Source of the DNA: an uncultured beta proteobacterium
GTDB lineage: Bacteria; Pseudomonadota; Gammaproteobacteria; Burkholderiales; Rhodocyclaceae
Direction of reading: 5' to 3'
NCBI GenBank assembly: GCA_903848955.1
Contig: CAINHS010000089.1
Coordinates: 1-64,000, forward strand
DNA length: 64,000 bases
The translations under genes were made by a program, and so were the position numbers. Below the pieces are notes generated by a model. The model saw only the letters and a program-made list of their open reading frames with translations, was not told where the DNA came from and ran no database searches. Numbering within the stretch: position 1 is the stretch's first letter; every line of letters begins with the position of its first letter. Shown piece after piece: positions 30,243 through 39,096 of this stretch.

Positions 30243-31919
30243 TCAACCGGCCTCATAGCCGTAGTCGCGCTTCGCCGCTTCGGGCGTGATCACGCCGTTC
30301 CTGATTTCTTCGGCGAGCAGCTTGCGGTCGCGTTTCTTCGGGTCGCCGTAGCCGCCGCCGCCGCTGGCGACCTGGTGGTAGGTGGTGCCTCTGGGCACGC
30401 CGGTGATCAGGTCCTTGTTCTTCGGCACCACGGTCTGGCCGTCCGGGTAGTGCAGGCGGATGAAGTTGAGGCCGCCCTGGCCGCCGCCGAAAAGGCCGAA
30501 GGCCGGTTCGAAGTCGCCGTCGCCGAAGGTCACCAGTTGCGTGTCGTCGGAGCCGATGGTGAAGATGGTTTCGACGCCGAGACCGCCGCGCCATTCGCCG
30601 GCGCCGGCGGAATCGGTGAGCAGCTCGTGCTTGATCAGCGTGTGCGGCGTCTGCTGCTCGAACATCTCGTAGTCCTGGTCGAGCACGCCGCCCGAGGCGT
30701 CGATCATGCCGATGTGGTCGTAGCCGTCGGTGCCGAGCATGGCGCCGGAGCCGCCCTTCAAACCCATGAAGCCGATGTCGACGTACTTCTCGTTGTTCTT
30801 CGGATCGAGGCCGGTGGTGAGCGAGGCCAGCAGGTTGTTCCAGCCGGCGGTGACGCGATCCGGCATCACTGGAGCCAGGGCGCGCTGGATGGCGTCGGCG
30901 TTGGGCGGGCAGAGGTGGTTGCCGAAGGTGGTGGCCTTCGGGTAGGCGGCATTGAGGATGGTGCCGCTGGGGATGACGATCTCGATCGGCTGCACCATGC
31001 CTTCGTTGTGCGGGATGTCGGGATTGACCATCTGCAGCAGGGTGAGGATGGTGGCGGAGGCGCTGGACGTGAACGTGCCATTGACGAAGCCGTTGGTCTG
31101 GGCGTCGGTCCGCGAATAGTCGAACTTGATGTGCCGGTCCTTGACCTCGATGTCCACGCGGATGGTGTATTTCGAGCCGACGAAGCGGCCGTCGTAATAG
31201 ACGTAGCCTTCGCCCGAATAGTTGCCGTTGGGAATCTTGGCGATCTCGGCTTCCATCATCTTGCGCGTGGCATCGAACAGCGCCAGCTTGTGTGCCTCGT
31301 AGCTGTCGACGCCGTACTTCTTCAGCAGTTCGACCAGGCGACGTTCGCCGACGGTACAGGCGCCCATCTCGGCCTTCATGTCGTGCTGCACGATGTCGAG
31401 CCGGACATTGGCGAAGATCAGTCCCCAGACGTCCTTGCGCAGCTTGCCGCGCTCGACCACCTTCACCGGCGGAATGCGCAGGGCTTCCTGCCAGACCTCG
31501 ACCGCGTTCGGGTTGTAGCCGCCGGCGACATTGCCGCCGATGTCGGCCTGGTGGCCCTTGACCGCCGTCCATGCCACCAGCTTGTCGTCGAAGAACACCG
31601 GCTTGAAGGCGGCGACGTCGTTGTTCTGGTTGCCCAGACTGAACACGTCGTTGTGGAAGATCACATCGCCGGGATAGATCTCGTCACCGAAGAACTCCTT
31701 GATGTACTTGCACACCGGCGCCAGCGAGAAGGCCAGGATGGGCAGGTTCTCGGTCTGCTCCAGCATGTTGCCGTCGGCGTCGTACAGCCCCGTGACATAG
31801 TCCTTGGCCTCGCACAGGATGGGCGAGCGCGTGGTCTGCTCCATCGAAATGCTCATCTCGTCGGTGATCGACTTGAAGGTCCGCGCATAGACGGATAGCA
31901 GGATCGGATCGATCTTCAT
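30243..31919 (-). CDS. Hydantoinase B/oxoprolinase-family subunit (lactam-opening enzyme, proposed)
   Basis: This 558-residue HyuB-family protein (also related to acetone and acetophenone carboxylase alpha subunits) begins MKIDPILLSVYARTFKSITD and has the HNDVFSLGNQNNDVAAF block (about 115), KGHQADIGG (about 150) and the Gly-rich GEWRGGLGVETIF and ASGGGGYGDP near the C-terminus. With the HyuA-like partner it would open the oxindole lactam ring, probably ATP-dependently, giving 2-aminophenylsuccinate. ATG 31919 has AAGGGGAG six bases upstream; ATG 31925 abuts that site. The ~65-codon upstream extension is a repeat. Confidence 0.82.
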   Translation of the reverse strand: MKIDPILLSVYARTFKSITDEMSISMEQTTRSPILCEAKDYVTGLYDADGNMLEQTENLPILAFSLAPVCKYIKEFFGDEIYPGDVIFHNDVFSLGNQNNDVAAFKPVFFDDKLVAWTAVKGHQADIGGNVAGGYNPNAVEVWQEALRIPPVKVVERGKLRKDVWGLIFANVRLDIVQHDMKAEMGACTVGERRLVELLKKYGVDSYEAHKLALFDATRKMMEAEIAKIPNGNYSGEGYVYYDGRFVGSKYTIRVDIEVKDRHIKFDYSRTDAQTNGFVNGTFTSSASATILTLLQMVNPDIPHNEGMVQPIEIVIPSGTILNAAYPKATTFGNHLCPPNADAIQRALAPVMPDRVTAGWNNLLASLTTGLDPKNNEKYVDIGFMGLKGGSGAMLGTDGYDHIGMIDASGGVLDQDYEMFEQQTPHTLIKHELLTDSAGAGEWRGGLGVETIFTIGSDDTQLVTFGDGDFEPAFGLFGGGQGGLNFIRLHYPDGQTVVPKNKDLITGVPRGTTYHQVASGGGGYGDPKKRDRKLLAEEIRNGVITPEAAKRDYGYEAG

Positions 31920-31925
31920 GGCCAT

Positions 31926-32031
31926 CTCCCCTTGCCCCCTTCCCGATGAAGGGGGTGACGGTTGTTCGCCGCTACGCGGCTCCATTTGCTTGACTGCGCC
32001 GCCCTTGGGGCGGCCCTGCGGGCGTCGCGGC
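31926..32031. repeat. Type 2 intergenic repeat, copy 2 (minus orientation)
   Basis: Reverse-strand reading gives the same order of blocks as copy 1 (ATGGAGCCGCG, AGCGGCGAAC, GTCACCCCCTT, TCGGGAAGGGGG), preceded by GGGCCGCCCCAAGG, which matches GGGCCGTCCCAAGG in copy 1. It lies between the HyuA-like and HyuB-like genes. Confidence 0.75.
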
Positions 32032-34158
32032 TCATGCCAGCGCCTCCTTGTTGTCCTTGAAGCATGATTCGGCAAGATCCTCGCGGCCCTTGCGGTAGAT
32101 GACGAAGGAGCCCAGCGCATCCACCGCGCAGTCGTAGGAGTCGCTGACGAAGATTGCCGTGGTGACCTGTTCGATCATGGCAGGTCCCGTGATACGGTTA
32201 CCGAAATGCATCTTGTGGCCGTCATAGACCGGCGTTTCCCTGAAGCTCTTGGTCTCCGGGATGTACATGCTGCGCTTGCCCTTGAGTGCCTTGGCCGCAT
32301 CGGTTCCTGCCCAGGCTTCCTTGCGGTAGGTCGGCTTGTCGGTGATGCCGATGGCCTGAACGCGGACGTTGATGATTTCCACCGGCGTCTTTTCGGCTTC
32401 CAGCGAATAGCCGTAGAGCCGGTTGTGTTCGGCATTGAAGGCAGCGGCGATGGCCACGGTGTCGCGGCTGTCGATCAGCTGGCGCGGCACGCTGAACGAC
32501 ACCTCGTGGTACTGCTTGATGTAGCGGCAGTCGAACTTGACGTCGTAGCGGCGGCGTTCTTCGGCGATGCGCTCCTCGACCAGCTGGCGGGTGCCGTCAG
32601 CCGACATCTCGTCGATCATGGCGGTCAGCCGCGGCCAGTCGATGGCCTCGAGGCGGGCAACGAAGGTGCGCACGAAGTCGTGCTTGAGTTCGCTCATCAG
32701 CATGCCGAAGGCGCACAGCACGGAGGATTCGCGTGGCACGATCTGCAGCGGGATTTCGAGTTCGCTGCAGATCAGGCAGGAGTGGATCGGGCCGGCGCCG
32801 CCGGCCGGGATGAAGGGGAATTCGCGCGGATCGAAGCCGCGCTTGATGGTGACCTCGCGCACGCCCTGGGCCATGTTGTTGCAGGCGACGCGGTACATGC
32901 CGGCGGCAGCTTCCTCGACCGTCAGGCCCATGGGCCGGGCGATGTGTTCTTCGATCGCGGTGCGCGCCGCGGCGGCGTCGAGCTTCATCTTGCCGCCGGC
33001 GAAGAAGCCGGGGTCGAGGTAGCCCAGCACGACGTTGGCATCGGTGGTGGCCGGCAGCCTGCCGCCCTTGCCGTAGCAGGCCGGTCCGGGGTCGGCACCG
33101 GCGCTTTGCGGACCCATGCGCAGCATGCCGCCTTCATCGAGCCAGCCGATCGAGCCGCCGCCGGCGCCGATGGTGTGGATGTCGAGCATGGGCAGGGCGA
33201 TCTTGTGGCGGGCGATCTCGCCGTCGTTCTTGATCATCGGGTTGTCCACCGCCACCGAGGCTTCGAAGCTGGTGCCGCCCATGTCGGTGGTGATGCACTT
33301 GTTCTGGCCGTGCAGGCGGACGTAAAACAGGCCGGCGCCCGGTCCTCCGGCGGGGCCGGAGAGCAGCGTCAGGGCAGCCTTCTGGCGCGCCAGCTGCGGC
33401 GAGATGACGCCGCCGTTGGATTGCATGATGAGCAGCAGGTTCCTGAAGCCGATGTCCTTGAGGCGGCCGACGAGCTGGTCGAGGTAGTGGTTGAGCTTCG
33501 GTCCGACATAGGAATTGAGCGCCGTGGTGCTGACGCGCTCGTAGAAGCGGATCGACGGCAGCAGGTCGGTCGATACCGAGAGGTAGGCGCCGGGCATTTC
33601 CTTGCTAACCAGTTCGGCGGCGGCCTGTTCGTGGGCCGGGTTGGCGAAGGAGTTCATGAAGCAGATCGACACCGCCTGCACGCCCTCCTGCTTGAACAGC
33701 TCGATGGCCTGCCGGATCTGCGCCAGGTCGAGCGGCGCGGTCTCGGCACCATTGCGGTCGAGGCGGCCGCCGATGCCGGCACGCAGGTAGCGCGGCACCA
33801 GGGGTTTGACGTTGGTGTAGCGGTTGTTGTACTGCTCCTCGCGGATGCCGCGGCGCATTTCCAGGGCGTCGCGCACGCCGGCGGTGGTCAGCAGCCCGCA
33901 CTTGGCGCCGGTGCCGGTCAAGGTGGCGTTGGTGGTGACCGTGGTGCCATGCACGATGGTGTCGATGGTCGGCGCGAAGGCTTGCAGCGTCAGGGCCGGG
34001 CTCATGCTGGCGGCAATGTCGGCGAGGCCGTTGACTACCGCGATGGACGGATCCGCCGGCGTCGACAGGGTTTTGAAAATCGCCGGTTCGGCGTCATCGC
34101 GGGTGACGACGAAATCGGTAAAGGTGCCGCCGACGTCGATGCCGATTTTTAGCGCCAT
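32032..34158 (-). CDS. Hydantoinase A/oxoprolinase-family subunit (lactam-opening enzyme, proposed)
   Basis: This 708-residue HyuA-family protein has the ASKHA-type ATP-binding start IGIDVGGTFTDFVVTRDD, VHGTTVTTNATL (about 68), MQSNGGVIS and LLSGPAGGPGAG (about 270-300), and DMGGTSFEASV (about 320). It is the ATP-using partner of the HyuB-like protein. In oxoprolinase-like enzymes ATP phosphorylates the lactam oxygen before hydrolysis; in acetone/acetophenone carboxylases it drives carboxylation. The surrounding genes favour 2-oxindole-3-acetate hydrolysis. Start MALKIG at 34158 follows GGAGAA; 27 upstream codons of the open frame run into repeat sequence. Confidence 0.83.
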   Translation of the reverse strand: MALKIGIDVGGTFTDFVVTRDDAEPAIFKTLSTPADPSIAVVNGLADIAASMSPALTLQAFAPTIDTIVHGTTVTTNATLTGTGAKCGLLTTAGVRDALEMRRGIREEQYNNRYTNVKPLVPRYLRAGIGGRLDRNGAETAPLDLAQIRQAIELFKQEGVQAVSICFMNSFANPAHEQAAAELVSKEMPGAYLSVSTDLLPSIRFYERVSTTALNSYVGPKLNHYLDQLVGRLKDIGFRNLLLIMQSNGGVISPQLARQKAALTLLSGPAGGPGAGLFYVRLHGQNKCITTDMGGTSFEASVAVDNPMIKNDGEIARHKIALPMLDIHTIGAGGGSIGWLDEGGMLRMGPQSAGADPGPACYGKGGRLPATTDANVVLGYLDPGFFAGGKMKLDAAAARTAIEEHIARPMGLTVEEAAAGMYRVACNNMAQGVREVTIKRGFDPREFPFIPAGGAGPIHSCLICSELEIPLQIVPRESSVLCAFGMLMSELKHDFVRTFVARLEAIDWPRLTAMIDEMSADGTRQLVEERIAEERRRYDVKFDCRYIKQYHEVSFSVPRQLIDSRDTVAIAAAFNAEHNRLYGYSLEAEKTPVEIINVRVQAIGITDKPTYRKEAWAGTDAAKALKGKRSMYIPETKSFRETPVYDGHKMHFGNRITGPAMIEQVTTAIFVSDSYDCAVDALGSFVIYRKGREDLAESCFKDNKEALA

Positions 34159-34211
34159 AAGGTGTTCTCCATCATTGCAGGAATGTGATGCATCCTGAAA
34201 AACCAGGTTGA

Positions 34212-34290
34212 ACCACAGAGGCACACAGACACAGAGCAAAACGACAGACCCGGCTTTCGCAGTTCTCTGTGCCTCTGTGTCTTTGTGGTG
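34212..34290. repeat. Type 1 palindromic repeat, copy 4
   Basis: ACCACAGAGGCACACAGACA on the left pairs with CTCTGTGCCTCTGTGTCTTT and GTGGT on the right around a short centre. It separates the acyl-CoA ligase gene from the HyuA-like gene. Confidence 0.87.
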
Positions 34291-34302
34291 AAGAATTGAG
34301 GT

Positions 34303-35829
34303 TCATTGGCTATAGCCGGTGCGCTCGATCATCTGGCGCACCTCTTCCTTGCGAATCTTGCCCAGGGCGGTTTTCGGCAACTGGCTGACCAGTACCACCT
34401 CCTTGGGAAACTTGTAGCGGGCGATGCGGCCCTCCAGCAGTTGCAGCACCTGCGCACCGGTAATCGCGCCGTCGGTGCGTGGCACCACAACGGCGACGAC
34501 GATTTCGCCCCAGCGCTCGTCGGCGCGCCCGATCACCGACGCTTCGGCGATATCGGGACATTCCACCAACAGGTTTTCGATCTCGGCCGGATAGATGTTT
34601 TCGCCGCCGGAGATGATCATGTCCTTGCTGCGGCCGACCACGGTGAGGTAGCCCTCAGGGTCGAGATAGCCCATGTCGCCGCTGTGGTACCAGCCGTCGT
34701 CGAGCACTGCGCCGGTCGCCTGCGGTGCCTTCCAGTAGCCGGCCATGACATTGCGGCCCTTGACCAGGATTTCGCCGGCCTGCCCCGGTGCCAGGTCGGC
34801 GCCGTCGCGGCCGACGATGCGCAACCGGCAATGCGCGGCGGCACGGCCGGTCGAGCCGGCCTTGTGGCGCGATTCGCCGGGCTTGAGGTAGGCGGCGATC
34901 GGGCAGGTTTCGGTGGCGCCATAGACCTGCGGCATCGGCACGCCGCGGGCGTGCACGGCATCGATCAGGTGGATGGGCACGATCGACGAACCGATGCTCA
35001 TCATGCGCAGACTGGAGAGGTCGGTGGCGGCCCAGCGCGGGTGGGCCATCATCATGTCGAGTACCGCCGGCACCACCAGCATCAGCGTGATCCGCTCGCG
35101 CTCGACGGCGTCCAGCGCGGCTTCGGGATCGAAGCGCGGGTGCAGCACCAGCGTGCAGCCGGCGCGCAGTGCCGGCGTGGTCTGGATGTTGAGGCCGCCG
35201 ACATGAAACAGCGGCAGCACCGTCAGCACCCGGTCGTCGGGCGACAGGGAATGCATGTCGGAACTGTTGTCGGCGTTGCAGTCGATGGCGCCCTGGGTCA
35301 GCAGCACGCCCTTGGGTTTGCCGGTCGAGCCGGAGGTGTAGCAGATCAGCAGCGGCGTTTCCTCGCCGACTCCGGCATCGCGCGGCGCCGGACCGTCGCC
35401 CCGGCCGCAAAACGCAGCCCAGGAGATCCAGCCCTCGCCGGCAGTGCCGAAGCTGATCAGGGTCAGCGGCTGCAGCGCGCCGCGCAAGGCCTCGGTCTGG
35501 GCGACATGCTGCGGCTCGACGAAGAGCAGGGCGGGCGGGCAGTCCTGCAGCATTTGCAGGTGTTCGGCGCCGGCCAGGCGCCAGTTGAGCGGCATGAACA
35601 GCGCGCCGAGGCGGGCGCAGGCGAACAGCAGCGCCAGCATTTCCGGGCTGTTGCAGCCGAGGTAAGCGACGCAGTCGCCACGCTTGACGCCGGATGCGGC
35701 GATGGCCGCCGCCAGCCGCTCGATCAGCGCCGCCAGTTCCGCATAGGAAACATCGCGTCCGCAAAAGCGAATGGCGGTCTTGCCGGGGGTGAGCCCGGCG
35801 TGACGCTCAATCCAGTCCGATATGTTCAT
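34303..35829 (-). CDS. AMP-forming acyl/aryl-CoA ligase
   Basis: This 508-residue ANL-superfamily enzyme has the P-loop YTSGSTGKPKG (about 165-175), YGATET (about 303-308), HSGDMGYLDPEGYLTVVGR (about 386) and the C-terminal catalytic Lys in LGKIRKEEV (about 495). It forms an acyl-adenylate and then the CoA thioester. Length and motifs resemble medium/long-chain and aryl-CoA ligases of the FadD/MenE type. In the indoleacetate pathway a CoA ligase (IaaB) activates the acid or primes the CoA-transferase cycle; this is the only ligase in region A. Specificity cannot be read from the sequence. Confidence 0.85.
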   Translation of the reverse strand: MNISDWIERHAGLTPGKTAIRFCGRDVSYAELAALIERLAAAIAASGVKRGDCVAYLGCNSPEMLALLFACARLGALFMPLNWRLAGAEHLQMLQDCPPALLFVEPQHVAQTEALRGALQPLTLISFGTAGEGWISWAAFCGRGDGPAPRDAGVGEETPLLICYTSGSTGKPKGVLLTQGAIDCNADNSSDMHSLSPDDRVLTVLPLFHVGGLNIQTTPALRAGCTLVLHPRFDPEAALDAVERERITLMLVVPAVLDMMMAHPRWAATDLSSLRMMSIGSSIVPIHLIDAVHARGVPMPQVYGATETCPIAAYLKPGESRHKAGSTGRAAAHCRLRIVGRDGADLAPGQAGEILVKGRNVMAGYWKAPQATGAVLDDGWYHSGDMGYLDPEGYLTVVGRSKDMIISGGENIYPAEIENLLVECPDIAEASVIGRADERWGEIVVAVVVPRTDGAITGAQVLQLLEGRIARYKFPKEVVLVSQLPKTALGKIRKEEVRQMIERTGYSQ

Positions 35830-35848
35830 GCCCTGGCGTTGCCGGTTG

Positions 35849-37057
35849 CTAGTTGGCGTCGCACACTTCCAGCACCACCGCCATGGCGGTGTCGCCTGCG
35901 GCGCAGCCGGTGAACAGGCCGAAGCCGCCGCCCTTCAGGGCCAGTTCCTCGATCAGTTCGATGATGGAGCGGGTGCCCATCGGCGCCTGGGGATGCCCCC
36001 ACACCAGCGAACAGCCATAGTTGTTCATCGACTGCAGATCGGCGCCGGTCTGCTTGGCAAAGAACAGATCGTTCACCGCGAAGGGGTTGTGCGTCTTGAT
36101 CGCGGTCATCTGGGCGACGCTGCGGCCGGCCTGATTCAATGCGCGTTGCGCCGCCGGCAGCATGGCCTCGGGCATATGCGCCAGTGCTACGCGGGCGAGG
36201 CCGAAACCGTGCAGGCGCACGGCAATTGCCGGGTTGCTGGAAAGTTCCCGCGCCTTGTCGCGGGTGGTGACCAGGATGGCCGCATTGCCGTCCGCCGGGT
36301 GGGTCTGGCCGCCGAAGGTGACCGTGCCGCCGGGCATCACCGGTTTCAGTTTCGCCAGACCTTCGGCCAGCGATTGCGATACGCCTTCGTCGCCGCTCAT
36401 GGTGCTCGCCGTCTTCTTGAAGTTGGCGGCGGGGACCTCGAAGGGCAGGGTCATGAAACGCCGGAGGAAGGCCGAGTCGTTCTGCAGCGACTGGCGGTAC
36501 TGTTCCTCGCGCCGCAAAACAAGTTCATGCTGCTCGGCCGTGCCGATGCCGTATTTGACCGCAACGTTTTCGGCGGTCTGCACCATGGCGTGGCCGCCGA
36601 GGGGATCGCAGCCGAAGTTTTCCGTCACCCAGTCCTCGGCCGCGCCGGTGCCGCCGGGTCCGCGCGGGTTGGGGTAGTAGATGTGCGGCCCGTTCGAGGT
36701 GCGGTCGCAATTGATCACCAGCGCCGTGGTCGCCATGCCGACCTCGATTTCCTGGGTGGCGGCGAGCAGCGTGCGGACGCCGGTGGCGCAGGCCTGCATC
36801 ATCGTCGGGCCGCCGGCCTGGCTGGCGCCGATCAGGCCGGTGAGCCAGGGCAGGCCGTAGAAGGAATGTTTTTGCGGAACCGAGAAACCGAGGACGCCGT
36901 AATCGAAGCCGGCGGGGTCGATCTTGCGTTTGGCCAATTCCAGACGCGCCACATGCGCGGCAAACTCGATGCTGTGCAGGTTGGCAAAGCTTCCCTGCCA
37001 GCGGGCGAAGGGGGTGCTCCAGTAGGCGCCGTAGGGAATTTCCGCTTTGAAACTCAT
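35849..37057 (-). CDS. Thiolase (acetyl-CoA acyltransferase-like)
   Basis: This 402-residue thiolase has nucleophile Cys90 in MMQACATGV, KTHNPFAVND (about 323), YGCSLVWGHPQAPMGTR with the conserved His (about 348-364), and the second Cys in FTGCAAGD (about 383). It would cleave a 3-oxoacyl-CoA with CoA, giving an aryl-CoA such as 2-aminobenzoyl-CoA and acetyl-CoA as the last step of region A. The variation from GHPxGxSG to GHPQAPMG suggests a non-standard substrate. It lies 19 bases before the ligase gene and 41 bases after the GntR gene. Confidence 0.88.
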   Translation of the reverse strand: MSFKAEIPYGAYWSTPFARWQGSFANLHSIEFAAHVARLELAKRKIDPAGFDYGVLGFSVPQKHSFYGLPWLTGLIGASQAGGPTMMQACATGVRTLLAATQEIEVGMATTALVINCDRTSNGPHIYYPNPRGPGGTGAAEDWVTENFGCDPLGGHAMVQTAENVAVKYGIGTAEQHELVLRREEQYRQSLQNDSAFLRRFMTLPFEVPAANFKKTASTMSGDEGVSQSLAEGLAKLKPVMPGGTVTFGGQTHPADGNAAILVTTRDKARELSSNPAIAVRLHGFGLARVALAHMPEAMLPAAQRALNQAGRSVAQMTAIKTHNPFAVNDLFFAKQTGADLQSMNNYGCSLVWGHPQAPMGTRSIIELIEELALKGGGFGLFTGCAAGDTAMAVVLEVCDAN

Positions 37058-37098
37058 ATCCGTTCTCCGTTATGCGTGATGCGCAAAAAATGCTTTGC

Positions 37099-37806
37099 CT
37101 ATTGGGCGGAGGCGAGTCTTTCCGCCTCTTTTTCCTTGTCGATTTCGGCAATGGCCTCGATCAGGAAGTGCTTGGCGGCCTCAAGATGCAGGTGCATCGC
37201 GGTCGCTGCGGCTTGCGCGTCGCGCTTCTTGAAAGCGCCGTGAATGTTCTTCATGCCGGTCAGGGCGGCCTTCCGGGCGGCCGGGTCGCCCAGGGTCAGG
37301 ACCCGCAGAAAGCGGACATGGCCGACGTAAAGGTCGAGCAGCTTCGACAGCCGCCGGTTGGGGATCAGCGCGCGCCAGGCATTGTGGAAGCGGGTGTTGG
37401 CTTCGAGGAAGGCGCGGAAGTCGCCGCCTTTCTCGGCGGCGACGGCATCATCGATCGCCGCCACCATGCTGGCGAGGTCGGCGGCACTGCCGACCTGGGC
37501 CACCGCGCTGCTGGCCGCGGCCGGCTCGAGCAGAAAGCGCAGCTGGTAAATTTCATCGATGTCGCTGTCGGTCAGTTCGGGGACGACGAAGCCGCGTCCC
37601 TCGACGGCGATCATGCCTTCGCTTTCGAGCCGTGCCAGCGCTTCGCGCACAGGGGTGCGCGAGACGCCGAGTTGCGCTGCCAGACTGACCTCCTGCAGAC
37701 GCTCGCCGGGGCGGATCTGGTGGCTGCCGATGTTGTCGCGCAACTGGTGATATACCCGGTCGGCGAGGCCGGCCGGCCTGTCAAGTGGCTTGATTGAGGT
37801 GTTCAT
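37099..37806 (-). CDS. GntR family regulator, FCD (FadR-like) subfamily
   Basis: This 235-residue protein has an N-terminal winged helix (ADRVYHQLRDNI, LQEVSLAAQLGVSRTPVREAL about 42-62, then MIAVEGRGFVV) and a C-terminal all-helical FCD ligand domain with Asp, His-type metal ligands (RFHNAWRAL near 145 and HLHLEAAKHF near 210). It is the first gene of the minus-strand cluster and probably represses it, with release by an aromatic acid or CoA thioester. Its start faces the divergent meaB-like gene across 95 bases that contain a GTATAC-centred site. Confidence 0.87.
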   Translation of the reverse strand: MNTSIKPLDRPAGLADRVYHQLRDNIGSHQIRPGERLQEVSLAAQLGVSRTPVREALARLESEGMIAVEGRGFVVPELTDSDIDEIYQLRFLLEPAAASSAVAQVGSAADLASMVAAIDDAVAAEKGGDFRAFLEANTRFHNAWRALIPNRRLSKLLDLYVGHVRFLRVLTLGDPAARKAALTGMKNIHGAFKKRDAQAAATAMHLHLEAAKHFLIEAIAEIDKEKEAERLASAQ

Positions 37807-37841
37807 GGCAGAGTCCGATGTACCATTGCACTCGCATCGTG

Positions 37842-37866
37842 GAATACTGGATACTGTATACGTAGC
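37842..37866. promoter_or_regulatory. Candidate GntR/FCD operator in divergent promoter region
   Basis: TACTGTATACGTA (37852-37864) is an imperfect palindrome around GTATAC, a common core for GntR/FCD operators. It is preceded by a partial repeat, ATACTGGATACTG. It sits midway between the GntR gene and the meaB-like gene, so one regulator could control both directions. Promoter hexamers were not defined. Confidence 0.35.
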
Positions 37867-37901
37867 GAGTCGTGGGTGTCAATAGGAACGGGTGAGGGCA
37901 G

Positions 37902-38972
37902 ATGAGTCTTTGGCTTGATGAGTTGGCTGTGAGAGTCGGCGCCGGAGAGCGCCCGGCACTGGCGCGGGCGCTGTCGCTGGCCGAGCGGGATTCCGCCGCT
38001 GCCGCCGGCCTCCTCGCGCGCCTGGCGGACAAGCTGGGCCGGGCGCATGTTATTGGCATTACCGGGCCGCCGGGTGCGGGCAAGTCCACCCTGGCCGGCG
38101 TCATGCTGCGGCATTTCCTGCAGTTGGGGCGGCGCGTGGCGGTGCTGGCGGTGGATCCGTCGAGTCCGGTGAGCGGCGGCGCCCTGCTGGGCGACCGCTT
38201 CCGCATCGGCGAGGCGGCCGCCGACGCGCGTTGTTTCATCCGCTCGACGGCCAGCCGCGGCAGCCTCGGCGGCCTGACCGGCGCCAGCCGTCAAATGGTG
38301 GCGCTGATGGACGCCGCCGGGTTCGATCTGGTGTTGGTCGAAACGGTGGGTACCGGCCAGGCCGAGATCGATGTCGCCGCGCTGGCCGACTCGACGCTGG
38401 TGGTCTTTCCGCCGGGCCTCGGCGACGAGTTGCAGGCGATCAAGGCCGGCATCCTCGAACTGGCGGACTTGCTGGTGGTGACCAAGAGCGATACGGCCGC
38501 TGCCATGCAGGCCTGCCAGGCGCTGCACGCGGTGGCGCCGCTGTGGCGCAATGCACCGCCGGTTCATGCGGTCAGCGCGCTGACCGGCGAGGGCATTGCG
38601 GCGCTGGTCGAGGCAGTTCTCGCCCGTGCCGAGGGTTCGCCGCAAGCGCGGCGGCGCGGCGGCCGGTTCGCGCCGGCGGCGCCTTGTTCGCTGGCCGAGG
38701 GCTTTGAGGAGTTGCAGCGCAAACTGGAGCGGCGCCTGCCCGCCGCCCTGTGGGCGGGTGTGTCGCTGCAGCCGGAGAACGCGAACCGGGATGCCGGCTC
38801 AGCCGGCTTCCAGCTTCGGCTCGGGGTGCCGCCCGGCGGCGATTCGTTTCAACTCGGCGCTGTCGCCGGAGCACTCATGATTCTTGCCGCAGACATGGAT
38901 TTGAGTTGCAGCGTCGGCGATCCCGACCCGGCGCGCGGCAGCGTGCACGTGCTGCTTGAACATCTGAAGTAA
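37902..38972 (+). CDS. meaB: MeaB/ArgK-type G-protein chaperone of B12-dependent mutase
   Basis: This 356-residue GTPase has P-loop GPPGAGKST (55-63), LAVDPSSPVSGGALLGDR (about 84), the ETVGTGQAE switch region (about 147) and GLGDELQAIKAGILELADLLVV. MeaB proteins load and protect coenzyme B12 on acyl-CoA mutases. The G4 motif, usually NKxD, reads TKSD (194-197), which could change nucleotide preference. It is transcribed away from the mutase cluster from a shared 95-base intergenic region. The C-terminal third is divergent. It is likely dedicated to the mutase at 26772/28474. Confidence 0.85.
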   Translation: MSLWLDELAVRVGAGERPALARALSLAERDSAAAAGLLARLADKLGRAHVIGITGPPGAGKSTLAGVMLRHFLQLGRRVAVLAVDPSSPVSGGALLGDRFRIGEAAADARCFIRSTASRGSLGGLTGASRQMVALMDAAGFDLVLVETVGTGQAEIDVAALADSTLVVFPPGLGDELQAIKAGILELADLLVVTKSDTAAAMQACQALHAVAPLWRNAPPVHAVSALTGEGIAALVEAVLARAEGSPQARRRGGRFAPAAPCSLAEGFEELQRKLERRLPAALWAGVSLQPENANRDAGSAGFQLRLGVPPGGDSFQLGAVAGALMILAADMDLSCSVGDPDPARGSVHVLLEHLK

Positions 38973-39041
38973 ATCGAGGGAAGATCGGTCGCCGCGCACC
39001 GCCCGCGGCACGCTCCCGGCAAGCCTGGCGCAGCACCAAAA

Positions 39042-39068
39042 AAAACGGGGACCTGGCGTCCCCGTTTT
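39042..39068. terminator. Bidirectional intrinsic terminator
   Basis: Perfect 11-base stem (AAAACGGGGAC, 5-base loop, reverse complement) with A-run on the left and T-run on the right. It lies between the convergent meaB-like and dodecin genes and can serve both. Confidence 0.85.
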
Positions 39069-39096
39069 GCACCGTTCGCAGTGCTTGTGCGAATGG

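Noticed and set aside
30243-34158. HyuA/HyuB pair as acetone or acetophenone carboxylase
   Set aside because: No third small subunit gene is present and the surrounding genes do not fit ketone metabolism, although the families are related and this cannot be fully excluded.
26641-34290. Regularly spaced repeats as a CRISPR array
   Set aside because: Spacing is 1.7-4 kb with genes between; each unit is itself palindromic and there are no cas genes.
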